From Pseudomonas violetae (lineage in GTDB: Bacteria > Pseudomonadota > Gammaproteobacteria > Pseudomonadales > Pseudomonadaceae): a DNA stretch of 64,000 nucleotides. Of this stretch, positions 27,136-35,874 are shown piece after piece. The position numbers and the translations under genes were made by a program. The notes beneath the pieces are model-generated. The model searched no databases. It saw only the letters and a list, made by a program, of their open reading frames with translations, and was not told the DNA's origin. Position 1 is the stretch's first letter, and every line of letters starts with the position of its first letter. Location: NCBI RefSeq assembly GCF_023072615.1, contig NZ_JAKNRW010000015.1:1-64000 (forward strand), written 5' to 3'.

Positions 27136-27484
27136 ATGCGGCGCTATTTCATCACCGTTGGAGCCAAGACCACCGTCAACGGCACGGTACGCACAGGCTG
27201 GGAATACGGCGATATCAATGGTCATTTATTGGCCCGCGAAGGCGATGCTGTTGAGTGCCCGGAATGCGACAGCATCCGCAAGATTGTCCTGGCAGGCCCG
27301 CGTCTGGGTCACGACTTGGGTGGACACGAAGCCGCCCTCGACGGCGACCTTTGCAACTGCAAGTGTGATCCACCTCCCAAGCTGATTGCCAACCAAACAC
27401 TCCGTTGCCAGTGGATCGAGGTCGCTGCAGCACCACGCGCCAGACCGGCCGCGCAACCTGCTGCGGCACAGCCCACTGCCTCTC
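27136..27484 (+). pseudogene. PAAR-domain protein, truncated
   Basis: The frame starting at 27136 encodes a PAAR-type N-terminus (FITVGAKTTVNGTVRTGW, then AREGDAVECPECDS, and LCNCKCDPPPKLIANQ). Proteins of this class sharpen the tip of type VI secretion spikes and often carry a toxin domain at the C-terminus. Here, after about 115 residues of PAAR and alanine/proline linker, similarity ends at about 27485, where the sequence becomes the 3' part of an MFS transporter gene in another frame. The original frame runs on to 27597 through nonsense. The toxin and any immunity gene are missing. Confidence 0.75.
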
Positions 27485-27869
27485 CCCCATTGGTACCTGG
27501 GGCATGTTCGGCACACAGGCGGCGTTGTTGCCTGAGCTGTTCGGCTCGCGCCACCGATACATGGGCGTGTCGATCGCCCGGGAAGCCTCGGCAGTGATTG
27601 CTGGAGGCATTGCGCCAATGATCGGTGCCGGCATCATCGCCCTGGTCGTGGCGAGTCACGACGGCGACGCCAGCGCCGGAGTTGGGGCCCGGCTGCCGAT
27701 TGCATGCTATCTGGCTTTGCTTACGTTGATCACTTTGTACACCACGTTCAAGACTCCGGAAACGCTGAACCGTGACCTGGACGAGCCTTGCGATGCGTGG
27801 GAAATGGCAAGTGCCGGAGCGGCGATGCCTGTGCCGTCTGGAACCAGTACAGGGACACGGACAGCGTGA
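27485..27869 (+). pseudogene. 3' remnant of an MFS transporter gene
   Basis: This frame gives GTWGMFGTQAALLPELFGSR, then HRYMGVSIAREASAVIAGG and two further membrane helices ending in TPETLNRDLDEP, the C-terminal quarter of an MHS-type major facilitator permease. There is no start and the first three quarters are missing. It is joined directly to the truncated PAAR gene, so a single deletion probably removed both the PAAR C-terminus and the transporter N-terminus. Confidence 0.75.
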
Positions 27870-27959
27870 TACTGCAGAGTCCATGAGCGGGTTGGCCTGA
27901 GCGGCCGACCCGATGCTGTCGTTCAGAGCATAGGAACCCTGGCTACCAGAACCGGACAA

Positions 27960-28823
27960 CTAAACCTGAAGCCTCAGCGCGCTAATGATGAAAGCATGAA
28001 GGCTATTAACCGCTTTAGAACTCCGCGAGGCACGGCTGCGTAGAATCGACACTTGCATAGGCTCAATACTTCCCAAGCCGTGCTCGCTACTCAAGACCTG
28101 AAGTGATGGCTGTACGGTGCACTGAGTGATCGCGGCAATAGCGAGCCCCCCCTCAACAGCGGCGACCTGGCCCGCAAGGCTGGAGCTGTTGTAGACCACC
28201 TTGAATTGGCGTCCCCGTTGGGTCAGAGAATTCACGGCATAAAGCCGAGCCAGGCTTGCACTTTCGTAGACTGCGATCGGAACCGGGTCGCGCCTCCAGA
28301 GTTCGAACTGCGGTGAGCCCACCCAAACCATGGGCTCTTTGAACAGAAACGTGCCGCTTTGCGCCGAGTCCCTGGACACCAGCGCCAGATCAAGGTCGCC
28401 ACTTCGAACGCGCGGGATAAGCGTGGTCGACTGTTCACAGGTCAGTTCTATTTCCACCCCTGCGTAGCGCGGCGAAAAGCGCTTCAGAACCGGCGTCAGA
28501 TACCTGGCTGCGTAGTCCTCCGCGACCCCAAGGCGGATTCGTCCGGTCAACTCTTCCCCGTGAAAAGCCGCTTGGGTCTCGGCGTGAAGTGCGAGCATGC
28601 GACGCGCGTAGCTCAGCAGCGTCTGGCCATCGTCGGTCAGTTGAAGGTGCCTTGGGCCACGACTCAACAACTGCCGTCCAAGCGCAGCCTCGAGTTTCTT
28701 CATCTGCATGCTGACGGCGGACTGCGATCGGTTGACCTCATGGGCTGCGCCGGACAGCGAACCTGCATCCACCACAGCCACGAAGCACTTGAGCCAATCG
28801 ATCTGCAAATCACTGGCAGGCAT
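27960..28823 (-). CDS. LysR-family transcriptional regulator
   Basis: The 287-residue regulator has the LysR helix-turn-helix (WLKCFVAVVDAGSLSGAAHE, then SQSAVSMQMKKLEAALG) and a C-terminal effector domain from about residue 92. I start it at 28823, where GAGGAAC precedes the ATG; the frame extends to 28916 without a better site. It is divergent from a LysE-family exporter, with a palindrome between them, so it very likely controls the exporter in response to its amino acid substrate. Confidence 0.88.
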   Translation of the reverse strand: MPASDLQIDWLKCFVAVVDAGSLSGAAHEVNRSQSAVSMQMKKLEAALGRQLLSRGPRHLQLTDDGQTLLSYARRMLALHAETQAAFHGEELTGRIRLGVAEDYAARYLTPVLKRFSPRYAGVEIELTCEQSTTLIPRVRSGDLDLALVSRDSAQSGTFLFKEPMVWVGSPQFELWRRDPVPIAVYESASLARLYAVNSLTQRGRQFKVVYNSSSLAGQVAAVEGGLAIAAITQCTVQPSLQVLSSEHGLGSIEPMQVSILRSRASRSSKAVNSLHAFIISALRLQV

Positions 28824-28835
28824 CGCTGTTCCTCT

Positions 28836-28850
28836 ATTCGGTAATCGAAT
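28836..28850. promoter_or_regulatory. Candidate LysR operator
   Basis: ATTCG-N5-CGAAT forms a T-N11-A type palindrome just upstream of the LysR start and about 85 bases before lysE. This is the standard form and place of LysR-type sites. Confidence 0.5.
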
Positions 28851-28934
28851 GACTAAGGCCTGAATTATGCGCTTTCCATGACAGTAGTTCACCCGCAAGA
28901 TCCTGGCCTGAATCAATACATAGCGAGTCTGATC

Positions 28935-29543
28935 ATGCCATTCGAGACCTGGTTGCTCTATCTGATAACCTGCTGTGGCATAGCGGTAGTGCCAGGACCT
29001 AATGCGCTATTGGTACTCACCCATGGAGCTCTCCACGGGAGCCGCAAAACGCTGTTCACTATCACGGGCGGCGTTCTCGGCTTTTCCGTCGTGCTTTCGC
29101 TTTGCGCTTTGGGGTTGGGCGCATTGATCCAGGCGTCGGCCACCTGGTTCACAGCATTGAAGGTTGTCGGCGGGCTGTATTTGATCTGGCTGGGGTGGGG
29201 GCTGTGGCGGTCTGCGCCTGTCAGTCTTGAGTCGACTGGCACGACAAGCTTGCGGCGTTGGTCGCTGTTTCGCCAAGGACTGGTGTCGGCCCTGTCAAAC
29301 CCAAAGGCGTTGCTGCTGTTTACCGCATTTATTCCACCCTTCCTGGATCCGCACAGGAGCATCGTCGCGCAGACGGTGGCTATTGCGCTGACGTATGCAG
29401 TGGTGGAGTTTGTTGTTGAGTTTATGGTCGCCAGCGCAGCACATCGGGTGAGGCCTTGGTTGGCTCGGACCGGGCGGCGGTTCAATAAGGTGTGTGGTGG
29501 GTTTTTTGTGATTTTCGGGTTGGCGTTGCCGATTCATTCCTGA
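28935..29543 (+). CDS. LysE/RhtB family amino-acid exporter
   Basis: The 202-residue product has five to six membrane helices and the LysE/RhtB pattern (GIAVVPGPNALLVLTHGALHG, then FRQGLVSALSNPKALLLF with the conserved GxxxxxxNPKA motif). Members export amino acids such as threonine, homoserine or lysine from the cytoplasm. The start at 28935 gives a normal family N-terminus; upstream in-frame codons lack it. Divergent from the LysR regulator at 27960. Confidence 0.9.
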   Translation: MPFETWLLYLITCCGIAVVPGPNALLVLTHGALHGSRKTLFTITGGVLGFSVVLSLCALGLGALIQASATWFTALKVVGGLYLIWLGWGLWRSAPVSLESTGTTSLRRWSLFRQGLVSALSNPKALLLFTAFIPPFLDPHRSIVAQTVAIALTYAVVEFVVEFMVASAAHRVRPWLARTGRRFNKVCGGFFVIFGLALPIHS

Positions 29544-29670
29544 AGGCAGGCCCCGAAAAAAATGGTCGGTCGCTTTTGTAACCGCTCAACCCTGCCTATC
29601 GTGCCGAGATGTGTGCCGAAAACCGCCAAATCGCAGGCGTTGTACTTCAAGCGCTGCAGAGGCTCTCAAA

Positions 29671-29880
29671 ATGTCAAAGAAGCAACAGACAGACACGACA
29701 GCAGTCACTGCTGCCGACATCGAAAGATCGATCCAAGCCTTGAATAGAATGGTTGAGCGCCTTTGGGGAGATGGCAGAGAGGCCGAAGCGAAAGCCCTGC
29801 TTGACGCATTGGACTCGCTCAACCGCGCGCTGGATCGAATCAGAATTGGTGAAAGTCGCAGGGTTAAGACTATTCACTGA
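29671..29880 (+). CDS. Hypothetical small helical protein, 69 residues
   Basis: The frame starts at an ATG with AGAGG about eight bases upstream. The product is helical (ADIERSIQALNRMVERLWGD, then EAKALLDALDSLNRALDRI) and charged, without cysteine, signal peptide or membrane segment. It may be a coiled-coil or small DNA-associated protein. I do not recognise a family. The helical periodicity and codon use support a real gene, but length leaves doubt. Confidence 0.5.
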   Translation: MSKKQQTDTTAVTAADIERSIQALNRMVERLWGDGREAEAKALLDALDSLNRALDRIRIGESRRVKTIH

Positions 29881-30183
29881 AGTTGGCGACCTCACCCCCC
29901 TGCCAATCCCGGTTCAGCGCCGGGCTGCTACACAGGATGCCAAGCGCACGTCGACACTGTGCAGTGCTCTCGTTCCATTTGAACTATTGCTGGCACAACG
30001 AACTCAACCGGGTTGAGATTCACCCGGGTTCAGGATGGTCGCTGGATGATGTGCGTGACCAATGCGCCGTCACCAAGGCAATGATTGCCGCAGCACAGGC
30101 CCATCGTGCAACGATAATCAGGAGCATGAAGATGCAGCTCGGCCTATTAAGCCTTGATCGCATGGGCGCCAGAGGGGCATGAC
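29881..30183. other. Intergenic region upstream of zwf
   Basis: No convincing gene is seen in these 303 bases. Short in-frame fragments near 30080-30180 do not resemble a family. The promoter of the zwf operon is expected here, and no motif can be named. Confidence 0.4.
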
Positions 30184-31590
30184 ATGAATATTAACGTCAC
30201 CCATTCCCATAAAGAACCCGCCGATGCATTGGTGGTGTTTGGGGCCACCGGAGATCTTGCTCACAAGCAAATTTTTTCTGCGCTGTATGCAATGTCCGAA
30301 CGTGGTGCGCTGAAGTTGCCGGTGATCGGCGTGGCTTCCTCAACGTGGAGTGTCGAACAACTGCGCACGCGAGCCCGCGAAAGCATCAATCTCTCAGACC
30401 GGAAAGTCGACCCGCATGCATTGGACCGTCTCTTGTCGACGCTGCAATACGTCAGCGGCAACTATCAGGACACAGCCACCTTCGATGCGCTGCGACTCGC
30501 CCTGAACGGCGCGCAGCGCCCAGCGTTCTACCTTGCGATTCCACCGAGTCTTTTCCCCACGGTCATCCGCGCGCTCAAGGTCGCCGGCCTGGCCGACGGC
30601 GGGCGAGTCATCGTCGAAAAGCCGTTCGGCCGCGACCTGGCTTCGGCACGCGAACTCAACCGGGTTGCACTGGAAGCCTTTCCCGAAGACGCCATCTTTC
30701 GCATCGATCACTTCCTGGGCAAGGAAGCGATCATGAACATTCTGTACTTTCGCTTCGCCAATTCCTTTCTTGAACCGATCTGGAATCGTAACCACATCGC
30801 AAGCGTGCAAATAACGCTCGCCGAGCAGTTTGGCGTTGAGGGCCGTGGGGCATTCTACGAAAGCGCGGGCTGCCTGCGTGATGTGATACAAAACCATCTT
30901 TTCCAGATTGTCGCGCTACTGGCGATGGAACCGCCGGCGAGCCGCCATTTCGAGGCCGTGCACCGCAACAAGGCCGATGTCTTCGCCGCGATGCGCCCGC
31001 TGGGCGTCGACGACATCCTGCGCGGACAATACTTGGGCTACCGCGACGAGCCGCAGGTCGCGAACGACTCCGATGTCGAAACCTTCTGCGCGTTGCGCCT
31101 CCATATCGATTCCTGGCGCTGGGGTGGCGTGCCCTGGTACCTGCGCTCAGGTAAGTGCCTGCCGGCCACCGCCTGCGAAGTGGTAGTGCGCTTCAAGCCG
31201 CCACCGCAGAACCTTTTTGGCGACGCTGGAGTGAGCGAGGGTGCCAATTATTTACGCTTTCATTTGTCACCGCACTCGACAATTGCACTCGCCGCCCGCG
31301 TCAAACGGGCCGGCAAGGCGTTTGTCGGCGAACAGCGCGAGTTCTCGCTGCTCGAACAAGAACCTGGCGATCAGTCTCCCTACGAACGGCTGCTGAGCGA
31401 TGCAATAGACGGGGACGGCTCGCTGTTTGCGCACGAAGACACCATCGAAACCTCGTGGGCCGTACTCGAACCCGTGCTGCTCGATCCGCCCCCGGTTCAG
31501 GTCTATGCCGCAGGCTCATGGGGCCCGCCCGCCGCGGCCCTTTTCATGGCGGTCGATGGTGGCTGGCACAATCCCGAAAAGGCGAACTGA
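30184..31590 (+). CDS. zwf: Glucose-6-phosphate dehydrogenase
   Basis: The 468-residue enzyme oxidises glucose-6-phosphate to 6-phosphogluconolactone, making NADPH (first step of pentose-phosphate and Entner-Doudoroff routes). Visible motifs are the coenzyme loop VVFGATGDLAHKQIF, the substrate motif EKPFGRDL and the active site RIDHFLGKEAIMNI. The ATG at 30184 directly begins the family N-terminus; upstream codons are ignored. It is shorter than typical housekeeping Zwf by some 20 residues. It ends two bases before the GH15 gene and forms an operon with it and a ROK kinase. It is probably an extra copy; hexose catabolic genes are absent nearby. Confidence 0.93.
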   Translation: MNINVTHSHKEPADALVVFGATGDLAHKQIFSALYAMSERGALKLPVIGVASSTWSVEQLRTRARESINLSDRKVDPHALDRLLSTLQYVSGNYQDTATFDALRLALNGAQRPAFYLAIPPSLFPTVIRALKVAGLADGGRVIVEKPFGRDLASARELNRVALEAFPEDAIFRIDHFLGKEAIMNILYFRFANSFLEPIWNRNHIASVQITLAEQFGVEGRGAFYESAGCLRDVIQNHLFQIVALLAMEPPASRHFEAVHRNKADVFAAMRPLGVDDILRGQYLGYRDEPQVANDSDVETFCALRLHIDSWRWGGVPWYLRSGKCLPATACEVVVRFKPPPQNLFGDAGVSEGANYLRFHLSPHSTIALAARVKRAGKAFVGEQREFSLLEQEPGDQSPYERLLSDAIDGDGSLFAHEDTIETSWAVLEPVLLDPPPVQVYAAGSWGPPAAALFMAVDGGWHNPEKAN

Positions 31591-31592
31591 CA

Positions 31593-33422
31593 GTGCCCCT
31601 GCCTATTGAGGAATACGCCATGATCGGTGACGGCCACACCGCCGGGCTGGTGGGCCGCGATGGCTCTATTGATTGGCTTTGCTTCCCTTGTTTCGACTCA
31701 GGCGCCTGCTTCGCGGCCCTATTGGGTGGTGCAGAGAACGGGCGCTGGTTGATCGCACCGCGCGAGGAGTCCACCACGGTAAGTCGCCGCTACCGCGAAG
31801 GCACCCTGATTCTGGAAACAGACTACGAGACAGCATCCGGTGCGGTGCGCGTGATCGACTGCATGCCGCTGTCAAACAAACGCTGGGATGTGTTGCGCAT
31901 CGTCGTGGGCCTGCGGGGGCGCGTGGCCATGAGTATGGAACTCATCATCCGTTTCGACTACGGCTCAATCGTCCCGTGGGTGAGCCGGCGCGACGGCACG
32001 CTGTTCGCGACTGCCGGACCAGATACGATCGAGTTGCATACACCCGTGCACACACACGGCGAACAGATGACCACCCGGGCCGACTTCGAGGTCGGTGCAG
32101 GTGAACGTGTGCCTTTCGTGCTCAACTACCGACCATCCCATGAGCCGGACCAAGGGGCCATCGACGCCGAAAGCACCCTTGTGCAGACCGAGCGTCACTG
32201 GCAGGGCTGGTCACGACGCTGCCGCTTCGAATGCCGTTGGCAAGACGCTGTGCTGCGCTCCTTGCTTACGCTCAAAGCGCTCATCTACCAGCCCACAGGT
32301 GGCATCGTTGCAGCGCCAACCACCTCACTGCCGGAGCACCCTGGCGGTGTGCGCAACTGGGACTATCGCTATTGCTGGCTACGCGACTCGACCTTCACAC
32401 TGAACGCCTTGCTGTTAGCCGGCTATACCGAAGAGGCGCAAGCTTGGTGCGGCTGGCTTTTGCGCGCTGTGGCAGGCAGCCCAGCCGACATGCAGATTCT
32501 GTACAGTGTGACCGGCGAGCGCCGACTGGAAGAGCGAGAAATACCTTGGTTGCCCGGCTATCTGCAGGCCGCGCCGGTGCGCATCGGCAATGCAGCGGCC
32601 CAACAGTTCCAGCTCGACGTCTACGGTGAGGTAATGGACACCCTGCATTTGGCGCGCGCGGCCGGGCAGGAACTTCAGCCTCATGCCTGGCGCATCCAGC
32701 GTGCCTTGCTGGACTTTTTGGGCAGCCATTGGCAAGAGCCGGATGAGGGCATCTGGGAAGTCCGTGGACCGCGACGGCACTTCACCCACTCCAAGGTGAT
32801 GGCCTGGGTGGCCTTCGACCGCGGGGTCAAGGCCGTCGAACGCTATGGCCTGGAAGGCCCGGTGGAGGCCTGGCGTCGCACCCGTGACCAGATCCACGCA
32901 CAGGTCTGCGAAGCAGGCTTCGATGTGAAGCGCAAATGCTTCACCCAGTATTACGGCAGCACGGCGCTCGATGCCAGCCTGCTGCTGATTCCCTTGGTGG
33001 GTTTTCTACCCGCAGATGATCCGCGTGTGAGGACCACGATTGCCGCGATCGAGCGCGAACTGATCGTCGACGGCCTGGTGCTGCGCTACCGAGTCGATAC
33101 CGCGACGTCCGTCGACGGCCTTCCACCTGGCGAAGGTGTCTTTCTGCCGTGTAGTTTTTGGTTGGCCGACTGCCTCACAGTGACCGGTCGGCGCGCCGAG
33201 GCCGAAGCGCTGTTCGAGCGTCTACTGGCGTTGCGCAACGACGTCGGCCTGCTGGCCGAGGAATACGACCCCCGGAGCGGGCACATGCAAGGCAACTTCC
33301 CACAGGCTCTCAGCCACATGGCTCTGGTCAACACCGCACGACTACTTTCGCTGGCGCCGGATCAGATCAATGAACCGGACCGCAAAGGCGAGCGACCAGC
33401 GACCGCAAAAGCCACGCCATGA
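31593..33422 (+). CDS. GH15 family glucoamylase/trehalase-like enzyme
   Basis: The GTG at 31593, two bases after zwf ends, gives a 609-residue protein; the much longer open frame upstream overlaps zwf and is rejected. It has the N-terminal trehalase-like domain (MIGDGHTAGLVGRDGSIDW, about residues 10-200), then the GH15 catalytic (alpha/alpha)6 barrel with GVRNWDYRYCWLRDSTF and, near the end, LLAEEYDPRSGHMQGNFPQA with the catalytic glutamate. Related enzymes release glucose from trehalose or alpha-glucans. There is no signal peptide, so it acts in the cytoplasm on stored glucans or trehalose. Its stop overlaps the next start by four bases. Confidence 0.9.
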   Translation: MPLPIEEYAMIGDGHTAGLVGRDGSIDWLCFPCFDSGACFAALLGGAENGRWLIAPREESTTVSRRYREGTLILETDYETASGAVRVIDCMPLSNKRWDVLRIVVGLRGRVAMSMELIIRFDYGSIVPWVSRRDGTLFATAGPDTIELHTPVHTHGEQMTTRADFEVGAGERVPFVLNYRPSHEPDQGAIDAESTLVQTERHWQGWSRRCRFECRWQDAVLRSLLTLKALIYQPTGGIVAAPTTSLPEHPGGVRNWDYRYCWLRDSTFTLNALLLAGYTEEAQAWCGWLLRAVAGSPADMQILYSVTGERRLEEREIPWLPGYLQAAPVRIGNAAAQQFQLDVYGEVMDTLHLARAAGQELQPHAWRIQRALLDFLGSHWQEPDEGIWEVRGPRRHFTHSKVMAWVAFDRGVKAVERYGLEGPVEAWRRTRDQIHAQVCEAGFDVKRKCFTQYYGSTALDASLLLIPLVGFLPADDPRVRTTIAAIERELIVDGLVLRYRVDTATSVDGLPPGEGVFLPCSFWLADCLTVTGRRAEAEALFERLLALRNDVGLLAEEYDPRSGHMQGNFPQALSHMALVNTARLLSLAPDQINEPDRKGERPATAKATP

Positions 33423-34123
33423 GCACTTCACGAAAGAAAGCGCAGTCGAAGATTTTGGTCATAGACGTCGGCGGTTCGCACGTCAAATGCCTGCTCAGCG
33501 GCGAGAGGACCCGGCGCAAGTTCAAATCCGGACCTGCGCTCACACCGCAGCAGATGGTTGACGGGGTGCTCGAAATTGTCGCCGACTGGCGCTTCGATGT
33601 GGTTTCGATCGGTTACCCCGGCGTCGTCAATCAGGGCACCCCAGCACGAGAGCCCCATCATCTGGCACCCGGCTGGATCGGCTTCGACTTCGAGACGGCG
33701 TTTGGTCGACCGGTGCGAATCGTCAATGACGCGGCGATGCAGGCCCTGGGGAGCTACCGGGGCGGCAAGATGCTATTTCTGGGCCTGGGTACCGGCCTGG
33801 GGTCCGCGCTGATTGTCGAAGGCAAGATCGTGGCGATGGAACTCGGTCACCTGCGACGTAGCAAGCGGCACGATTACGAAGACCTGCTCGGCAAACGCGG
33901 CTACAAGCGTTTGGGCAGGAAGAAGTGGCGCCGGAAGGTGCGGGCTGTCGTCGAGGGTTTCAGCGCGGCATTGTTACCCGACGAGATTGTCATCGGCGGA
34001 GGACAGGCCGACCGCCTGAAAAAACTCCCGTCGCACAGCCGACTGGGCAACAACGCGGCGGCCTTTCTTGGCGGCTTTCGCCTGTGGGACGATACACCGA
34101 ACACCTACACGGACCTTTCATGA
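33419..34123 (+). CDS. ROK-family glucokinase, probable polyphosphate glucokinase
   Basis: The 234-residue protein has the actin-like ATPase fold of ROK kinases: phosphate loop VIDVGGSHVKCLLSG, sugar-binding SIGYPGVV and VNDAAMQALG, and FLGLGTGLGSALIVEG. It lacks the zinc-binding CxCGxxGC motif of typical ROK glucokinases and is short, like the polyphosphate glucokinase group that can use polyphosphate. Phosphoryl donor cannot be fixed by sight. It overlaps the GH15 stop (ATGA), so it would phosphorylate glucose released by GH15 and hand glucose-6-phosphate to zwf of the same operon. Confidence 0.86.
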   Translation: MSTSRKKAQSKILVIDVGGSHVKCLLSGERTRRKFKSGPALTPQQMVDGVLEIVADWRFDVVSIGYPGVVNQGTPAREPHHLAPGWIGFDFETAFGRPVRIVNDAAMQALGSYRGGKMLFLGLGTGLGSALIVEGKIVAMELGHLRRSKRHDYEDLLGKRGYKRLGRKKWRRKVRAVVEGFSAALLPDEIVIGGGQADRLKKLPSHSRLGNNAAAFLGGFRLWDDTPNTYTDLS

Positions 34124-34528
34124 GCACGAACTCGAAAAGCTGACCGAAGCCGCTTGTGCAGCCCACCGCGCTCGCCCTCAAGGCATGCGTGGTCGCTCAC
34201 AACAGCCCGGCCCTCTTCATCCTGCACGATGGGCACATCGTTTAGTCGTCTCGGCTAACCATGTATTAAGGTATGGCTGCAGAACTTGATGTTTTGGCTC
34301 GAGTTTTTTTGAGCACAATACCTATTGCAGGTGGGCTATCTCTAAAGGTTCAGAAAATAGGAGGAGCATCATTTGTGATGGTGGAGTCGCACTGAATGTC
34401 GGATAAATTTGCGCCACATTTAGAGGCACTGGCAGGGTGTTCTATAGTCCAATCGATCAATGGAGGCTTTCCGGCAGCGTGGATGCGTCGCCGAACGGAT
34501 TGTCTTTTTAAGGGGAGCTCTCTGACCA
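34124..34528. other. Intergenic region
   Basis: No gene is supported in these 405 bases. A short imperfect hairpin with a T-run lies near 34296-34318 (GCTCGAGTTTTTTTGAGC), which could end the zwf operon but is weak. The promoter of the antiporter gene is expected near 34450. Confidence 0.4.
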
Positions 34529-35770
34529 ATGCTGGACATTATTGCAATATTCCTCTGCATCACTGCGGTCCTCGCCTTTCTCAATCGCCGGTACGTGGGC
34601 TTGCCATCCGCTATCGGCGTGATGGGCATTGCTTTGGGCCTTTCGTTATTGAACATGACATCCGATGCGCTGGGCTTTCACACTTTGCACACCATTGAGC
34701 AGTCATTGATTGAGTCCATCGACTTTTCCGAGTTGTTGATGCAGGGCATGTTGTCCTTGCTGCTATTCGCTGGCGCATTGCACGTCCATTTGTCGGAACT
34801 GCGTTCCTATAAATGGCAAATTGCATCGTTGGCCGTGGTTGGGACGACCATATCGACGCTGATCATCGGTTTTGGGCTCTGGGGATTGCTGTCCCTGACC
34901 AATCTAGAGCTACCACTTTCATACTGCCTGGTGTTCGGCGCGCTAATATCGCCCACTGACCCAATTGCCGTGATGGGTATCCTGAAGTCAGCCGGTGCGC
35001 CCCGAAGTGTTGAAGTGGTGATTTCGGGTGAGTCGCTGTTTAACGATGGCGTCAGCGTGGTGCTGTTTTCGCTGATACTGGCAATGATCGCGAGCGGTGA
35101 GGCGCCGACTGTTACCGGTGCATCGCTGGTCTTACTGAGGGAAGCTGGCGGCGGCGCCCTTCTAGGAGCTACGGTCGGGTACATCACGTACCGGATGCTC
35201 AAGAGTATTGACAGCTACCAGGAAGAAGTTCTCATCACGCTGGCAGCTGTGCTCGGCGGCTATGCCCTCGCTACAAACTTGCACGTATCGGGGCCGTTGG
35301 CGATGGTGGTAATGGGATTGATCGTGGGAAATCAGGGGCGCACTTATGCGATGTCTGAAAAAACCGAAAAAAATGTGGACATGTTCTGGGAGCTGATTGA
35401 TGAGATTCTAAACGCGGTGCTGTTCGTGCTCATCGGCCTGGAGGTCGTTTTGATCCACTTCTCCAATCCCCTGATCACCACGGGATTGATGGTGATAGTG
35501 CTGACCCTGTTGTCGCGTCTGCTGACTGTTGGGGTCCCGATTGCAGTCTTGGGTCAGAGTTTTCGGCTACCAAAAGGTTCTTGGAGTGTGCTGACTTGGG
35601 GGGGGCTACGCGGTGGGATTTCGGTGGCGCTGGCTTTGTCACTGCCACCGGGAGAGGCTCGCGATGTAGTGGTTTCCTTAACCTACTTGGTCGTAGTGTT
35701 TTCTATCCTGATCCAAGGCATGTCCATAGGTAAATTGGTCAAACGAGTGATTCCCTGCAAAGGCGGGTGA
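34529..35770 (+). CDS. Cation/proton antiporter of the CPA1 (NhaP-type) family
   Basis: The 413-residue protein has about twelve membrane helices and the CPA1 pattern: LLFAGALHVHLSELR, the ion-binding LISPTDPIAVMGILK with its aspartate, GESLFNDGVSVVLFS, and TWGGLRGGISVALALSLP near the C-terminus. It exchanges Na+ (or K+) for H+ in the inner membrane. The start at 34529 has GGGGAG upstream. It lacks the long cytosolic tail of NhaP2-like proteins. It is convergent with the glutaredoxin-MauE gene. Together with two NhaA proteins it strengthens the salt and pH theme of this region. Confidence 0.9.
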   Translation: MLDIIAIFLCITAVLAFLNRRYVGLPSAIGVMGIALGLSLLNMTSDALGFHTLHTIEQSLIESIDFSELLMQGMLSLLLFAGALHVHLSELRSYKWQIASLAVVGTTISTLIIGFGLWGLLSLTNLELPLSYCLVFGALISPTDPIAVMGILKSAGAPRSVEVVISGESLFNDGVSVVLFSLILAMIASGEAPTVTGASLVLLREAGGGALLGATVGYITYRMLKSIDSYQEEVLITLAAVLGGYALATNLHVSGPLAMVVMGLIVGNQGRTYAMSEKTEKNVDMFWELIDEILNAVLFVLIGLEVVLIHFSNPLITTGLMVIVLTLLSRLLTVGVPIAVLGQSFRLPKGSWSVLTWGGLRGGISVALALSLPPGEARDVVVSLTYLVVVFSILIQGMSIGKLVKRVIPCKGG

Positions 35771-35874
35771 AGACCATGCTTTAAAATCAAAATCGCCCAG
35801 TGCCTGGCCATTACCCTGTCATCAGTCATGCGGGATGCTTGAATGGCAACACTGGGCGGAAACGGTTCGTTGAC

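Noticed and set aside
31155..31592. Long N-terminal extension of the GH15 gene inside zwf
   Set aside because: It overlaps zwf by more than 400 bases in another frame and encodes an arginine-rich stretch unlike GH15; the GTG two bases after zwf gives the normal N-terminus.
35794..35858. Inverted 9-bp repeat between the convergent antiporter and glutaredoxin genes (CGCCCAGTG and CACTGGGCG)
   Set aside because: The loop is 47 bases and there is no T-run, so I do not call it a terminator.
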